In this document: piece after piece, positions 7,975 to 16,186 of the stretch
Numbering within the stretch: the first letter of the stretch is position 1
How the letters are laid out: the number at the start of each line of letters is the position of its first letter
Assembly: GCA_026414225.1 (NCBI GenBank)
Contig: JAOAJK010000012.1
Span: 1-46,287 of the forward strand
Direction of reading: 5' to 3'
DNA length: 46,287 nt
Source: Thermoplasmata archaeon
GTDB lineage: Archaea > Thermoplasmatota > Thermoplasmata > Lutacidiplasmatales > SKW197
The notes under the pieces: model-generated
Seen by the model: the letters and a program-made list of their open reading frames with translations, nothing else
Databases searched by the model: none
What the model was told of the DNA's origin: nothing
Program-made: the position numbers and the translations under genes

Positions 7975-9020
7975 ATCACCATCACCTTCAGGTTTTGAGA
8001 GACGACTTCCGAGGTATTGTCTTTGTAGGCAACGGTAATTTTCAGTTCGTACACTGGGACTGCCACCGCAAAGAGGTCTTTATCGCCAAACGCCCCGTTA
8101 TTCGGTGAGGTGGCGTAGTAGATGCTGATGTTTGTGATGGTTGCGGATTTTACCAGCGAGGGGGGCTTAGAGGTCCCCACCCCGTTGTTTGTAAGGTAAG
8201 TCAAGATTTTGTTGGGTGTTTGGGCGTCGAGCACTCCTAAATCTGTCATGAGAAAGTCAGCGAAGGCATTCATCCATACAACCCTGCCCGTGGAATTCAC
8301 TCGGAGCATTATAGGTGCACCAGTGTCGTGGTCATCGTAGGAAACCCTGTAAGAAACGACCTTGGTGGTGATGTATGTGGCAGATCCATTTGAGACAATA
8401 TCTGCATCTATTGAGGATAATTTCAGGGTCACATGGGGTTTTGCATGTTTCCATGCAATTGAAATAAAATTGCTAGCAAAATTCTGTGCGATGTCCGCAA
8501 CTTTGTCGTCGGAGAGGAAATTAGAGCCCAGTGCTGGCTCGGTGGAGTAATTGGTCTCGTATCTGAGATAAACGCAGTAGCTTGCGGTCTCACCGCTGGA
8601 TATCCCGCCCACCTTTGGTCCCATAATATAAACGAGCGACTCTTCGGTTTTCTGGTCTCTCACGGCATAGCCCTCCATATGTTTTTCCATTTTCCCGCTT
8701 ATTCCCAAACTTTTGGCGATTGCTATGGCATCAGTCTCAAATGAGGCGGAGGATGTGTTGAGAGGTAATATCACACCGAAGAAATCCCTTGTATACTGCC
8801 AGTTCTCCAGTAAAGGCGCGAGCGCGGAATCAAAGGCAACTGGACCTTTGTAGAGATATGGAGATGAGGCTTCTCCTGTTTTGCTCAATTCTGTGTTGTA
8901 GATTTTTCTGTTATCATGACTCTGCAGGGACATACCACTCAGGTAGTACAGAGACCCTGTGAGAAGGATAACAGCACAGCCCGCAACCCCTGCAAACATG
9001 ATCAACATCTTTTTATTCAT
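7971..9020 (-). CDS. Secreted/anchored protein, unknown
   Basis: A 349-residue protein with an N-terminal membrane anchor (MLIMFAGVAGCAVILLTGSL) and the rest outside the cell. No family was recognised. The body is rich in beta strands and Ser/Thr, with several possible N-glycosylation sites (NTS, NYS, NGS, NST, NIS). It has two similar-looking halves of mixed alpha/beta segments, which may be PepSY- or BPSP-like, but this could not be confirmed. A strong AGGAGG ribosome site sits just before the ATG. It lies between two other exported proteins in one operon and is coupled to the beta-helix gene by ATGA, so the three probably act together at the cell surface. Confidence 0.75.
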   Translation of the reverse strand: MNKKMLIMFAGVAGCAVILLTGSLYYLSGMSLQSHDNRKIYNTELSKTGEASSPYLYKGPVAFDSALAPLLENWQYTRDFFGVILPLNTSSASFETDAIAIAKSLGISGKMEKHMEGYAVRDQKTEESLVYIMGPKVGGISSGETASYCVYLRYETNYSTEPALGSNFLSDDKVADIAQNFASNFISIAWKHAKPHVTLKLSSIDADIVSNGSATYITTKVVSYRVSYDDHDTGAPIMLRVNSTGRVVWMNAFADFLMTDLGVLDAQTPNKILTYLTNNGVGTSKPPSLVKSATITNISIYYATSPNNGAFGDKDLFAVAVPVYELKITVAYKDNTSEVVSQNLKVMVI

Positions 9021-9034
9021 TTTTTCGCCTCCTC

Positions 9035-9709
9035 CTATGTATCACATACCCATGAATAATACCAAGGTTTATATATTTTTGTTATAGTTCCACCGTAGGA
9101 ATCTACAGGATCCACAAGAGGACTCGTGATTGTATCATTATAAAAATACCTTGTAAAATACCCTGCAAACTGTCCTTCTATGTATTTTTCGCCAACAGGC
9201 GCAATGCTACCTGCAACGATGTAATAATGTTCCCAAGGGAACTTGCTGTACAAGGCATCGTGAATCGTTGCCCTCTCCCATGCGTACCCGACCGCAGATT
9301 TAAGATACCCATTTTCATATCCGGTTTGATAAAGATAGACCGCATACCTGTATCCCCTTGACGCTACGCCCGAAGTCCAGGTCCCGTATTGGATACAATC
9401 GGTGACAAATCCATTCACAATGTGGAGTCCCTGGGTATTTTGGATAGCATTGCATGAACTCAGCGTCCACCCTTTATCCTCCGCTAAATACCTGCCAAAA
9501 CCCTTCCATGTAATAGACCCATACGCATCAAGATGGGATAGGGAAAGGTCGTTAGCGTAGCCGTTGTACTGGTTAACCCAGATACATATAGCTTTATTTC
9601 CCGGTATGTCTCCCTGCGATGCACTCACCGTAGGCATATTTGCCACAGAGCACCAGAATAGTGCGAAAAGCACCACTCCAGTCCCAAATACTTTCCATTT
9701 TGAGACCAT
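9035..9709 (-). CDS. Secreted protein, unknown, first gene of surface operon
   Basis: A 224-residue exported protein. The signal peptide runs to about residue 31 (hydrophobic GTGVVLFALFWCSVA, likely cleavage after VSAS). The mature part is aromatic-rich (many Tyr and Trp) with four Cys residues outside the signal (AICIW, SSCNA, TDCIQ, WVCDT), enough for two disulfides. No family was recognised; aromatic richness fits an extracellular binding or enzyme domain. ATG 9709 has GGTGAG upstream and is preferred to the in-frame TTG at 9721. The TATA box near 9748-9759 predicts a short leader. Two further exported-protein genes follow within 14 bp and by overlap. Confidence 0.75.
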   Translation of the reverse strand: MVSKWKVFGTGVVLFALFWCSVANMPTVSASQGDIPGNKAICIWVNQYNGYANDLSLSHLDAYGSITWKGFGRYLAEDKGWTLSSCNAIQNTQGLHIVNGFVTDCIQYGTWTSGVASRGYRYAVYLYQTGYENGYLKSAVGYAWERATIHDALYSKFPWEHYYIVAGSIAPVGEKYIEGQFAGYFTRYFYNDTITSPLVDPVDSYGGTITKIYKPWYYSWVCDT

Positions 9710-9747
9710 GTTTCTCACCAATACATAGAATACATAGAAAACATATC

Positions 9748-9759
9748 ATATATATATAT
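9748..9759 (-). promoter_or_regulatory. TATA box of the surface-protein operon
   Basis: A stretch of alternating A and T on the minus strand, about 40-50 bp upstream of ATG 9709. This leaves a leader of about 15-20 nt that contains the GGTGAG ribosome site. Confidence 0.6.
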
Positions 9760-9880
9760 CGCATGTTTTCACGGTTTAAAGGGATTTTGTCTAAAAACAC
9801 TGACACAATTTAAGCGTTTCATGTCCAGAACATCAACATAAATTCTCTCTAAAAATTCAAACTGTGAAAACACGAGATAG

Positions 9881-10020
9881 TTTTATATACCTCCAGATGT
9901 ATGGGAAACCCAGATATCCGAGCACCTGGCACCACCCTGTTTACCCCGCCAGGGGCAGCATTATTGAAAGTGCGGGGAGAAAACCTGTGCAATAATCACG
10001 GCATAACGCGGTATCAAACC
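9881..10020 (+). ncRNA. Possible non-coding RNA behind a TATA box
   Basis: This stretch fills most of the 358-bp gap between 9709 and 10068. TTTTATATAC at 9881-9890 is a good TATA box, but no gene start lies about 25 bp downstream. The following 100 nt are GC-rich and can pair (CCTGGC with GCCAGG; ATTATTG with CAATAAT around a G-rich loop). No box C/D or H/ACA signature was found, and it does not resemble SRP or RNase P RNA. The gene at 10068 has a second TATA-like site at about 10026-10034, so the first promoter may serve a separate RNA or a long leader. Confidence 0.3.
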
Positions 10021-10067
10021 ATGAAAAGGTTTTTACCCACCTGCGGTATCAGGGCTTTGGTGTAAGG

Positions 10068-10451
10068 ATGGCATGGAATATCTGGAGGAATTACGGGCAT
10101 CTCTTCTCCGCACTCGTCGTAGTTCTCAGCGCAATCATGACCTTCTTCGGCATATCTGGATTTGAACAGATAAAGAATGTATTGCCCGACCAAATAAAGT
10201 CCATGGAGAACGCAATCGGCAATTTCTATCTCTGGTGTGTCATTCTCGGACCATTTCTCCTGCTCATCTTCGGCTGGCTCCTGATTGACTACCACAGCAA
10301 GAAGAAGGAATTTGAGAAATTGATAGACACGCAGAGCAAGGCCCAGTTTATAAAGAACCTGCAGCGGATTGAGGAACTGGCTTTCTCACTACCAGAGCGT
10401 TACGAAAAGAAAATTGAGAAGAAAAAAATTGAGCTGAAGGTCAAGATCTAG
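10068..10451 (+). CDS. Small membrane protein with two helices and a coiled-coil tail
   Basis: A 127-residue protein with two membrane segments (about residues 10-32, HLFSALVVVLSAIMTFFGI; and 52-72, FYLWCVILGPFLLLIFGWLL) separated by a short loop, then a charged cytoplasmic helix of about 50 residues ending in a run of Lys and Glu. No family was recognised. It starts at ATG 10068 after TAAGG. The stop overlaps the convergent phospholipase-D-like gene by 4 bp. Confidence 0.7.
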   Translation: MAWNIWRNYGHLFSALVVVLSAIMTFFGISGFEQIKNVLPDQIKSMENAIGNFYLWCVILGPFLLLIFGWLLIDYHSKKKEFEKLIDTQSKAQFIKNLQRIEELAFSLPERYEKKIEKKKIELKVKI

Positions 10452-12493
10452 AGTTTGCACCTCAGCCAGTTCACAAATGCCTGAACTCTCTTTTCCATTC
10501 CACCAAGCTTCCATCCCGCTATTATGCCAATTGCAACCGGGATCAGCAGGTAGAGCCACGTCTGGTTTTCCCCGGCATGGACTTCCTCAACGGCCCCAAC
10601 TGTGATTTCTCTCGAAGTGCAGTTTTCGTTACCTGCAGCATCGGCAACCCACAGGGTTACACGGTACTTTCCGGGCTTGGAGAAGGTGTAGTTGACCACG
10701 GGGCCACCCGCCTCAAAAATTCCATCGTCATTGAAATCCCAGCGGTAGGAAACAATCCTTCCGTTGTCCGTGGAGCTACTTCCATCAAACCTCACGGTTT
10801 TGCCAGCAACAATCTTTGAGGGCATTCCAATGTAGGCGGCGGGTTTCCTGACATCCTCCTTCCAGTCAAACTCAAACACATCCTGGAAATAGCCGGCAAT
10901 CTCCTTGCTTTCGACAAACACGCCCACTTCTCTGTTATCCATAAAGGAATTCTCGCAGAAATTCGTGCTTCCCAGATATACATAGGCGTTATCAATCACA
11001 AACCCCTTGGTGTGCAGCATCCTGCAACCATGACCTCGCGCATCGATAATTCTGGCCGACATGTTTGCATTCACTGCGTTTAGATACTCTGCAGTTTCCC
11101 TGTTACCCTTTGAATTTGACAGGCTGCCATCGAGAAGTACCCGGACCTTCACCCCTTTCTCGGAGAGTTTTACGAGGGCCTCAACAAACGGATTCACTGT
11201 ATTTCCCCAGCAAAGAGGGAAGTCGAGCGCTTCCACAACCAGACATTCCTTTGCCGCAGCAAGGCAGCGGAGCAGGTAACCCAGCGCATTGTCAGGTGCA
11301 CTCACCAATGTTACATTCGCAACGGTTGTTTTTGTTGTAAAGTTTGAAAGGGTGCGGTTGAGGTCTTTTCCACCCACACAATTCGCCGCCAGTGTTGTCA
11401 ACCTTCCAGTATCCCCGTAAACTGTTTTTGCATCCTGCCAGAATACTGCTGCGAGTTGCTGTGCAAAGCCCTCATTCTCCACAACCACTCCCCAGCCCCT
11501 GTTCCCGCACAACCCCTGCTCCGTGTAGCTTGTTACCTTGTAATTCTCGGTGCTCACCACTGCAAATTTTCCATCAATCACAATGTATTTAGCATGCAGG
11601 TAGCTATATCTCATGTGCCTTGGAGTCCCGTAGCAGGTAAGATTTGCAAACCCTGAAAGTTTTGAAATCATGGACTTCTCAGCACCGCTTAATCCACCTG
11701 CCGGTGAGCTTTCAACCATCACATGCACGCTCACATTTTTCCTGCTCGCGTTTTCCAGTGCATAAACAATTTCAGGTGAATCAGCTGTATATGTGCAAAA
11801 CAGAATCTCCCTTGTAGCATTTTCAATTCTCTGGAGCACCACATTCAACCCGCTGTCAGGTGTTACGAAGGCAGTAACATTTGCATCTGTGAACCTTACG
11901 GGAGGCAGCATGGTGCGGCCAATCTTTGTCGCCACCCAGTCATTTGAGCTGTCTGTATCCTTTGTGGTCATCCGTCTGTAAACTGTTCCCATTGATGGAT
12001 TTTTCAGCAAACTGCCATTCCATCCGGCCAGCGGTCTATCCTTTCCATAGCCAACAGAATCCACGAGGGTCCCGTCTGGTGCATAGAGATAGAGTTCCTC
12101 ATTTGAATTTGCAAGCTTAAAAATCCCCTTCAATGTTATCTCTTTCCCGTTTACAATCTCAAAATCTGGCATCCGATTGAAATACTGGTAGAAAGCGGAC
12201 CCGTTGTTTGCGATCGTGAGTGTAGAGCAGGCCGGAATCTCAACATCTCCGAACACAATTTTTCCTTCTCCATCCGAAACCGCAAAATCCCTGAGGGATG
12301 CCACCGCACCCGTATTCCGCAGCACCAGATACTCAAGCCCGTTTTCGCAGTAAGGCGCGAATTCCCAGAGCAGCAGGGAATTCCGTGCAACTGCGAGATT
12401 CTCATTTCCTTCGCCGTGCGCTGCAACTCCCAGAATGCACTCGCTGAGTATCAGAGCCCCGACAATTGTCCAGATTACTTCCTTTTGCTTCAT
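10448..12493 (-). CDS. Anchored phospholipase-D-like protein with lamin-tail and PKD domains
   Basis: A 681-residue exported protein: signal peptide; a lamin-tail-like beta domain (about 35-155, with EYLVLRNTGAVASLRDFAVS and VDSVGYG); two PLD catalytic repeats, the first HKD motif HAKYIVIDGK near residue 300 and the second HTKGFVIDNA followed by GSTNFCENS near 490; a PKD domain near 575-645 (VRFDGSSSTDNGRIVSYRWD); and a C-terminal membrane helix. PLD-family enzymes cut phosphodiesters of lipids or nucleic acids. Lamin-tail domains are often found with extracellular nucleases, so DNA degradation or uptake is one reading (inference). ATG 12493 is chosen because the TATA box at 12514-12522 lies about 25 bp upstream. 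Confidence 0.85.
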   Translation of the reverse strand: MKQKEVIWTIVGALILSECILGVAAHGEGNENLAVARNSLLLWEFAPYCENGLEYLVLRNTGAVASLRDFAVSDGEGKIVFGDVEIPACSTLTIANNGSAFYQYFNRMPDFEIVNGKEITLKGIFKLANSNEELYLYAPDGTLVDSVGYGKDRPLAGWNGSLLKNPSMGTVYRRMTTKDTDSSNDWVATKIGRTMLPPVRFTDANVTAFVTPDSGLNVVLQRIENATREILFCTYTADSPEIVYALENASRKNVSVHVMVESSPAGGLSGAEKSMISKLSGFANLTCYGTPRHMRYSYLHAKYIVIDGKFAVVSTENYKVTSYTEQGLCGNRGWGVVVENEGFAQQLAAVFWQDAKTVYGDTGRLTTLAANCVGGKDLNRTLSNFTTKTTVANVTLVSAPDNALGYLLRCLAAAKECLVVEALDFPLCWGNTVNPFVEALVKLSEKGVKVRVLLDGSLSNSKGNRETAEYLNAVNANMSARIIDARGHGCRMLHTKGFVIDNAYVYLGSTNFCENSFMDNREVGVFVESKEIAGYFQDVFEFDWKEDVRKPAAYIGMPSKIVAGKTVRFDGSSSTDNGRIVSYRWDFNDDGIFEAGGPVVNYTFSKPGKYRVTLWVADAAGNENCTSREITVGAVEEVHAGENQTWLYLLIPVAIGIIAGWKLGGMEKRVQAFVNWLRCKL

Positions 12494-12513
12494 GATTGTT
12501 GCATCGGTTGACG

Positions 12514-12522
12514 AAATATAAA
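12514..12522 (-). promoter_or_regulatory. TATA box of the PLD-like gene
   Basis: TTTATATTT on the minus strand, about 25 bp before ATG 12493, giving a leaderless start. Confidence 0.6.
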
Positions 12523-12555
12523 CCAAGGCACTACATGTAGGGCTAAATGTAGGTC

Positions 12556-13401
12556 TCACTCCACACTCTCAAGCAATTTCAATCTTCTCAATTTATTCTG
12601 CTCCGCAGTTTCTGGTTTTACTCCGTTCTCAACCTCTGCCTTCCGCATGGTTTCAATAAGTAACTCAATTCCCTCTCTTGTAGGATACTTCAAGCTGAGA
12701 CCACAGCTCCTGAAGCACGCATTCAGAATCTCCATTGCCTTTTCCTCGCTCCCGATGGTTTTCGTAAAATCCAGGAAGAGGGCGTCCAGCACTGTTTTAT
12801 AGTTCACCTCATCCTCGGCCTCGATCTTTTCCAGCGCTTTCACCCTTTCTTTATAAGCCGTCTCTTTAGGTGGGGCAGTCATCATCAGGGTTGCAAGTGC
12901 CATGAAGATTTTTTCCACATTCTCGCCGGTTTTTGCAGAGGAAAGATAGCAACCCTCGGGATTTATTTTCACTGCCTTCGCCACCTGCCGCACATCCTCC
13001 AGCGAGAAGCACGCCACATTAATCAAGTCGCATTTGTTTGCAACGATAATGGCTGGTTTTTCCCCGACAACGCTAACCATCAGCGGATGCCAGTACTTTT
13101 CGATGCTGTCCAGGGTCTCCCTCCTTGTCAGGTCACAGACAAAGATTGCGCCCTCCACACCCACGAACGCATTCTTCTGCACGCTCCTGTAGTCCCTTTG
13201 ACCCAGAATGTCCCATATCATCAGGTTGATCCTGATTTCCCTTTCTCCGACCCTCAGGTCAACAACCTTCTTGGATACCTTTGTCCCTATCGTCTGGATG
13301 TAGGAATCATCGAACGCATTGAGCACATATCTTCTGATTAAACTTGTCTTGCCCGTTCCCCAGTCACCGACTAAAGCAATCTTTTTCGTGTAGGTTTCCA
13401 T
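12556..13401 (-). CDS. Ras/Rab-like small GTPase with C-terminal extension
   Basis: A 281-residue protein. Residues 1-175 form a small GTPase: P-loop GDWGTGKTS, switch-I Thr in QTIGTKVS, switch II DILGQRDYRS (DTAGQ in eukaryotic Ras), NKCD for guanine recognition and SSAKTGE as the G5 motif. About 105 mostly helical, charged residues follow; they are unrelated to Ras and have no lipid-modification Cys at the end. Archaeal Ras-like proteins of this type exist, but their role is poorly known. The gene lies 11 bp downstream of prs with GGTGAGG before its ATG, so the two are probably co-transcribed. Confidence 0.85.
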   Translation of the reverse strand: METYTKKIALVGDWGTGKTSLIRRYVLNAFDDSYIQTIGTKVSKKVVDLRVGEREIRINLMIWDILGQRDYRSVQKNAFVGVEGAIFVCDLTRRETLDSIEKYWHPLMVSVVGEKPAIIVANKCDLINVACFSLEDVRQVAKAVKINPEGCYLSSAKTGENVEKIFMALATLMMTAPPKETAYKERVKALEKIEAEDEVNYKTVLDALFLDFTKTIGSEEKAMEILNACFRSCGLSLKYPTREGIELLIETMRKAEVENGVKPETAEQNKLRRLKLLESVE

Positions 13402-13412
13402 TACCTCACCAT

Positions 13413-14270
13413 TTATATTACCTTAGATAGAGCCCTTTCAATTTCTTCAGCGACCGAATAGCTGGAAAACTTGGTCTCGATCGTATCCGACGCAATCACC
13501 GCATTGCACAAAGCGGCCAGTTCATTGCCGGAATTACCGAGGAACAATCCATGGGTGCAGGCACATGACACGGATTTCGCACCCGCATCCAGCATCTGTT
13601 TAGCTGCGGTCTTTATCGTGCCCCCAGTAGAAATTATATCATCTACAATTGCCACATTCTTGCCCCTAAAATCCCAATCAGGCAGCTTTATCGTAACCGT
13701 ATGTCCATCCAACCTTACCTTATCCAGATGCACATACGGAATGCCAGAAAGTTCTGAGGTCCGCTTCACCCGTTCAACACCACCCTTATCAGGCGACACG
13801 AGTATGTCTATGTTCTTGCCCCTGAAATAATTCGCCACACAGGGTATGGCAGAAATTTCGAATGCAGGAATTGTGAACCAGTTAATCACAGAATTCGCAT
13901 GCAGGTCGACGCTCAGGAAGGCATCACAGTTTGCCTGGATGGCCCTGGCGAAAGCCCTTGCTGAAATTGGCTCTCCAGGTTTGAAGATTTTATCCTGTCT
14001 AGCATATCCGAAGTAAGGGGCAACGAAAACAATTTTTCTGGCATTCGCCTCCCTTGTTGCATCGCAGAGCAGGATTGCTTCCAGAATTTTTTCATCACTC
14101 GTTGTACTCTGGACTATCACGGCGTCCTTCCCAGACACATCTGAAGCAATCCTCACATACATCTCCCCGTCGGGAAACCGCTTTTTTTCAACATTCGCAA
14201 TCTCGCACCCTGAGATATCCGCAATTTTCCGAGAAAGGCCAGACGATGCCGAACCGGGAACTACAATCAT
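13413..14270 (-). CDS. prs: Ribose-phosphate pyrophosphokinase (PRPP synthetase)
   Basis: Makes PRPP from ribose 5-phosphate and ATP for nucleotide, NAD, His and Trp synthesis. The 285-residue protein has the family's two Rossmann-like halves: RRFPDGE-type region (KKRFPDGEMYVRI), the APYFGYARQDK loop, DLHANSVINWF, and the PRPP-binding loop VDDIISTGGTI. The length suits archaeal class enzymes. ATG 14270 is preferred over the longer frame because the TATA box at 14300-14308 predicts a leaderless start there. It is divergent from nadA, which needs its product indirectly for NAD synthesis. Confidence 0.95.
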   Translation of the reverse strand: MIVVPGSASSGLSRKIADISGCEIANVEKKRFPDGEMYVRIASDVSGKDAVIVQSTTSDEKILEAILLCDATREANARKIVFVAPYFGYARQDKIFKPGEPISARAFARAIQANCDAFLSVDLHANSVINWFTIPAFEISAIPCVANYFRGKNIDILVSPDKGGVERVKRTSELSGIPYVHLDKVRLDGHTVTIKLPDWDFRGKNVAIVDDIISTGGTIKTAAKQMLDAGAKSVSCACTHGLFLGNSGNELAALCNAVIASDTIETKFSSYSVAEEIERALSKVI

Positions 14271-14299
14271 CCTGCCACCACCGTGTAAAAGCAAATGGG

Positions 14300-14308
14300 T
14301 AAATATAG
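14300..14308 (-). promoter_or_regulatory. TATA box of prs
   Basis: CCTATATTT on the minus strand, about 30 bp before ATG 14270. Confidence 0.55.
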
Positions 14309-14340
14309 GTTTTTGTGAGGCGAAAGCACCGCTTCCAAAA

Positions 14341-14349
14341 ACTATAAAC
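14341..14349 (+). promoter_or_regulatory. TATA box of nadA
   Basis: ACTATAAAC, 24-32 bp before ATG 14373. It lies back-to-back with the prs promoter. Confidence 0.55.
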
Positions 14350-14372
14350 TCACCTTATGATATCGGAGAACC

Positions 14373-15275
14373 ATGGATTACAAACAAAAAATCGCGGGGC
14401 TGAAAAAGGACCTCAATGCGGTACTTCTGGTCCACAATTACCAGCGTCCCGAGATACAGGATGTAGCCGACTACCTCGGTGATTCTCTCGGGCTCTCAAT
14501 TGAGGCGTCCAAAACTGACAAAGAGACTATCGTGTTCTGCGGCGTCAACTTCATGGCAGAGACCGCAGCAATTCTCAATCCGGATAAACTTGTCCTCCAC
14601 CCAGAGCCAGATGCTAAATGCCCGATGGCGGAAATGATTGACGCAGCGGGGCTCAGAAAGTACAAGAGCGAACACCCAGATGCAAAGGTGGTCGCATATG
14701 TGAACACCACCGCAGATGTGAAGGCGGAGGCGGATGTTTGCTGCACTTCGGCAAATGCGGTTAAGGTGTGCCAGAACATCGAGGATAAGGAAATTATTTT
14801 TGTGCCCGACACAAATCTTGGGCTCTATGTGATGCGTTTCGTGAAGGACAAGAAAATTCATCTCTGGCCCGGTTACTGCCACACCCACAGGGATATCTCG
14901 AAAGGAGAGATTGAGGAGTTGCTCGGGCTCCATCCGAAGGCGGAGGTGCTTGCCCACCCAGAGTGCGTGCCCGAGATAATTGACATGGCGGATTTTGTCG
15001 GTTCCACGGAGGGAATCGTGAGGTATGTGAGAAACTCGTCCAAGCATGAGTTTATTGTTGCCACTGAGAAAGAGATGTGTTACCGGCTGAAGAAGGAAAA
15101 TCCAAACAAGGAGTTCTATCCTCCCGCTTCAGCTCTCTGCCCCAATATGAAAAAAATCACCGTTGAAAAGGTCCTGCAGGCCATGGAAAGGAAAATCTAT
15201 CCAGTTAAAATCGACGAACGGATCCGGGAGAGGGCTTACGAACCGATAAAAAGAATGCTGGAGTTCACGAAATGA
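14373..15275 (+). CDS. nadA: Quinolinate synthase
   Basis: Condenses iminoaspartate with dihydroxyacetone phosphate to quinolinate in NAD synthesis, using a [4Fe-4S] cluster. The 300-residue protein has the NadA start (LLVHNYQRPEIQDVADYLGD) and the three cluster cysteines at C83 (AKCPMAEM), C169 (GYCHTH) and C256 (ALCPNM), which match the positions known from the Thermotoga enzyme. Its stop overlaps panE by ATGA. No nadB, aspartate dehydrogenase or nadC is visible here. Confidence 0.96.
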   Translation: MDYKQKIAGLKKDLNAVLLVHNYQRPEIQDVADYLGDSLGLSIEASKTDKETIVFCGVNFMAETAAILNPDKLVLHPEPDAKCPMAEMIDAAGLRKYKSEHPDAKVVAYVNTTADVKAEADVCCTSANAVKVCQNIEDKEIIFVPDTNLGLYVMRFVKDKKIHLWPGYCHTHRDISKGEIEELLGLHPKAEVLAHPECVPEIIDMADFVGSTEGIVRYVRNSSKHEFIVATEKEMCYRLKKENPNKEFYPPASALCPNMKKITVEKVLQAMERKIYPVKIDERIRERAYEPIKRMLEFTK

Positions 15276-16186
15276 AGGTCTTGATATTCGGTGCGGGAGC
15301 TATAGGCAGTTTCGTTGGTGCAATGCTCAGCAAACATCACGCAGTTACTCTCGTGGGAAGAAAGCCACATGTAGAAAAAATAAATGCTGAAGGTCTCAAG
15401 ATAGAGGGGTTAGTGGAGAGCGTGGTGAATGTACCAGCATCCGAAACGATTCCCCCTGGCGACTGGGATGTGGTTTTTCTCACAACGAAGGCATATGACA
15501 CGAAAGATGCTGTCAGGGAAATCTTATGCACCCTGGAAAAGGGCACCATTGTGAGCATGCAGAATGGCTTAAGCAACCTCGAAACGATAGAGCACGAAGT
15601 GAGGGCGAGCGGGAAGACCTTTGAGGTCGGAGCTTGCATCACGAGCATGGGGGTCACTTTCCTCGGACCTGGCAGGATAAGATTTAACGGTCACGGCACG
15701 ACCGTAGTTGGATGCGGGAGGAGGAGGGTAGCAGAGACCATAAGCCAGATGCTCACCACATCCGGAATTTCCACCGAAGTGGTGGATAACATTCTTCACG
15801 CAATCTGGGTAAAGGGAGTTGTGAACTCGGCAATCAATCCACTTACCGTTGTTTTTAATGTTAAGAACGGCATGTTAGTGTCCAACGGCTACTTGAAGGA
15901 TCTACTCACCAGCGTGGCTGCGGAAAGCGAAGCGATTGGAAAGGCAGCGGGATTCATCGGGCCTGGGGCCGATTGTGTGGGCCAGACAATCAAGGTCGCG
16001 GAGCAAACCGCGGAGAATTATTCAAGCATGCTCCAGGATGTGAGGAAGGGAAAGAGGACAGAGATAATGGAGATTAATGGTTACATCGTCGAGGTTGCGA
16101 GGCGAAATGGGTTTGCCGCACCGCTGAACAAATTTCTAATTAATGCGGTCTTGGCAATCCAGTCATGCGGTGGTGGGCGAGGGTAA
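15272..16186 (+). CDS. panE: 2-dehydropantoate 2-reductase
   Basis: NADPH-dependent reduction of ketopantoate to pantoate on the way to coenzyme A. The 304-residue protein starts with the dinucleotide-binding GAGAIGSFVGAML, has the conserved Lys in FLTTKAYDT and a second in AIWVKGVVNSAINPLT, and ends with the helical ketopantoate-reductase C-domain (GKRTEIMEINGYIV). It is coupled to nadA by ATGA and so pairs NAD with CoA synthesis. Its 3' end overlaps the convergent priL gene by 24 bp. Confidence 0.93.
   Translation: MKVLIFGAGAIGSFVGAMLSKHHAVTLVGRKPHVEKINAEGLKIEGLVESVVNVPASETIPPGDWDVVFLTTKAYDTKDAVREILCTLEKGTIVSMQNGLSNLETIEHEVRASGKTFEVGACITSMGVTFLGPGRIRFNGHGTTVVGCGRRRVAETISQMLTTSGISTEVVDNILHAIWVKGVVNSAINPLTVVFNVKNGMLVSNGYLKDLLTSVAAESEAIGKAAGFIGPGADCVGQTIKVAEQTAENYSSMLQDVRKGKRTEIMEINGYIVEVARRNGFAAPLNKFLINAVLAIQSCGGGRG

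Noticed and set aside
9901-10065. 54-codon frame ahead of the 10068 gene
   Set aside because: Its ATG lies only about 10 bp after the TATA box, upstream of any likely transcript start, and the sequence has no protein-like pattern.
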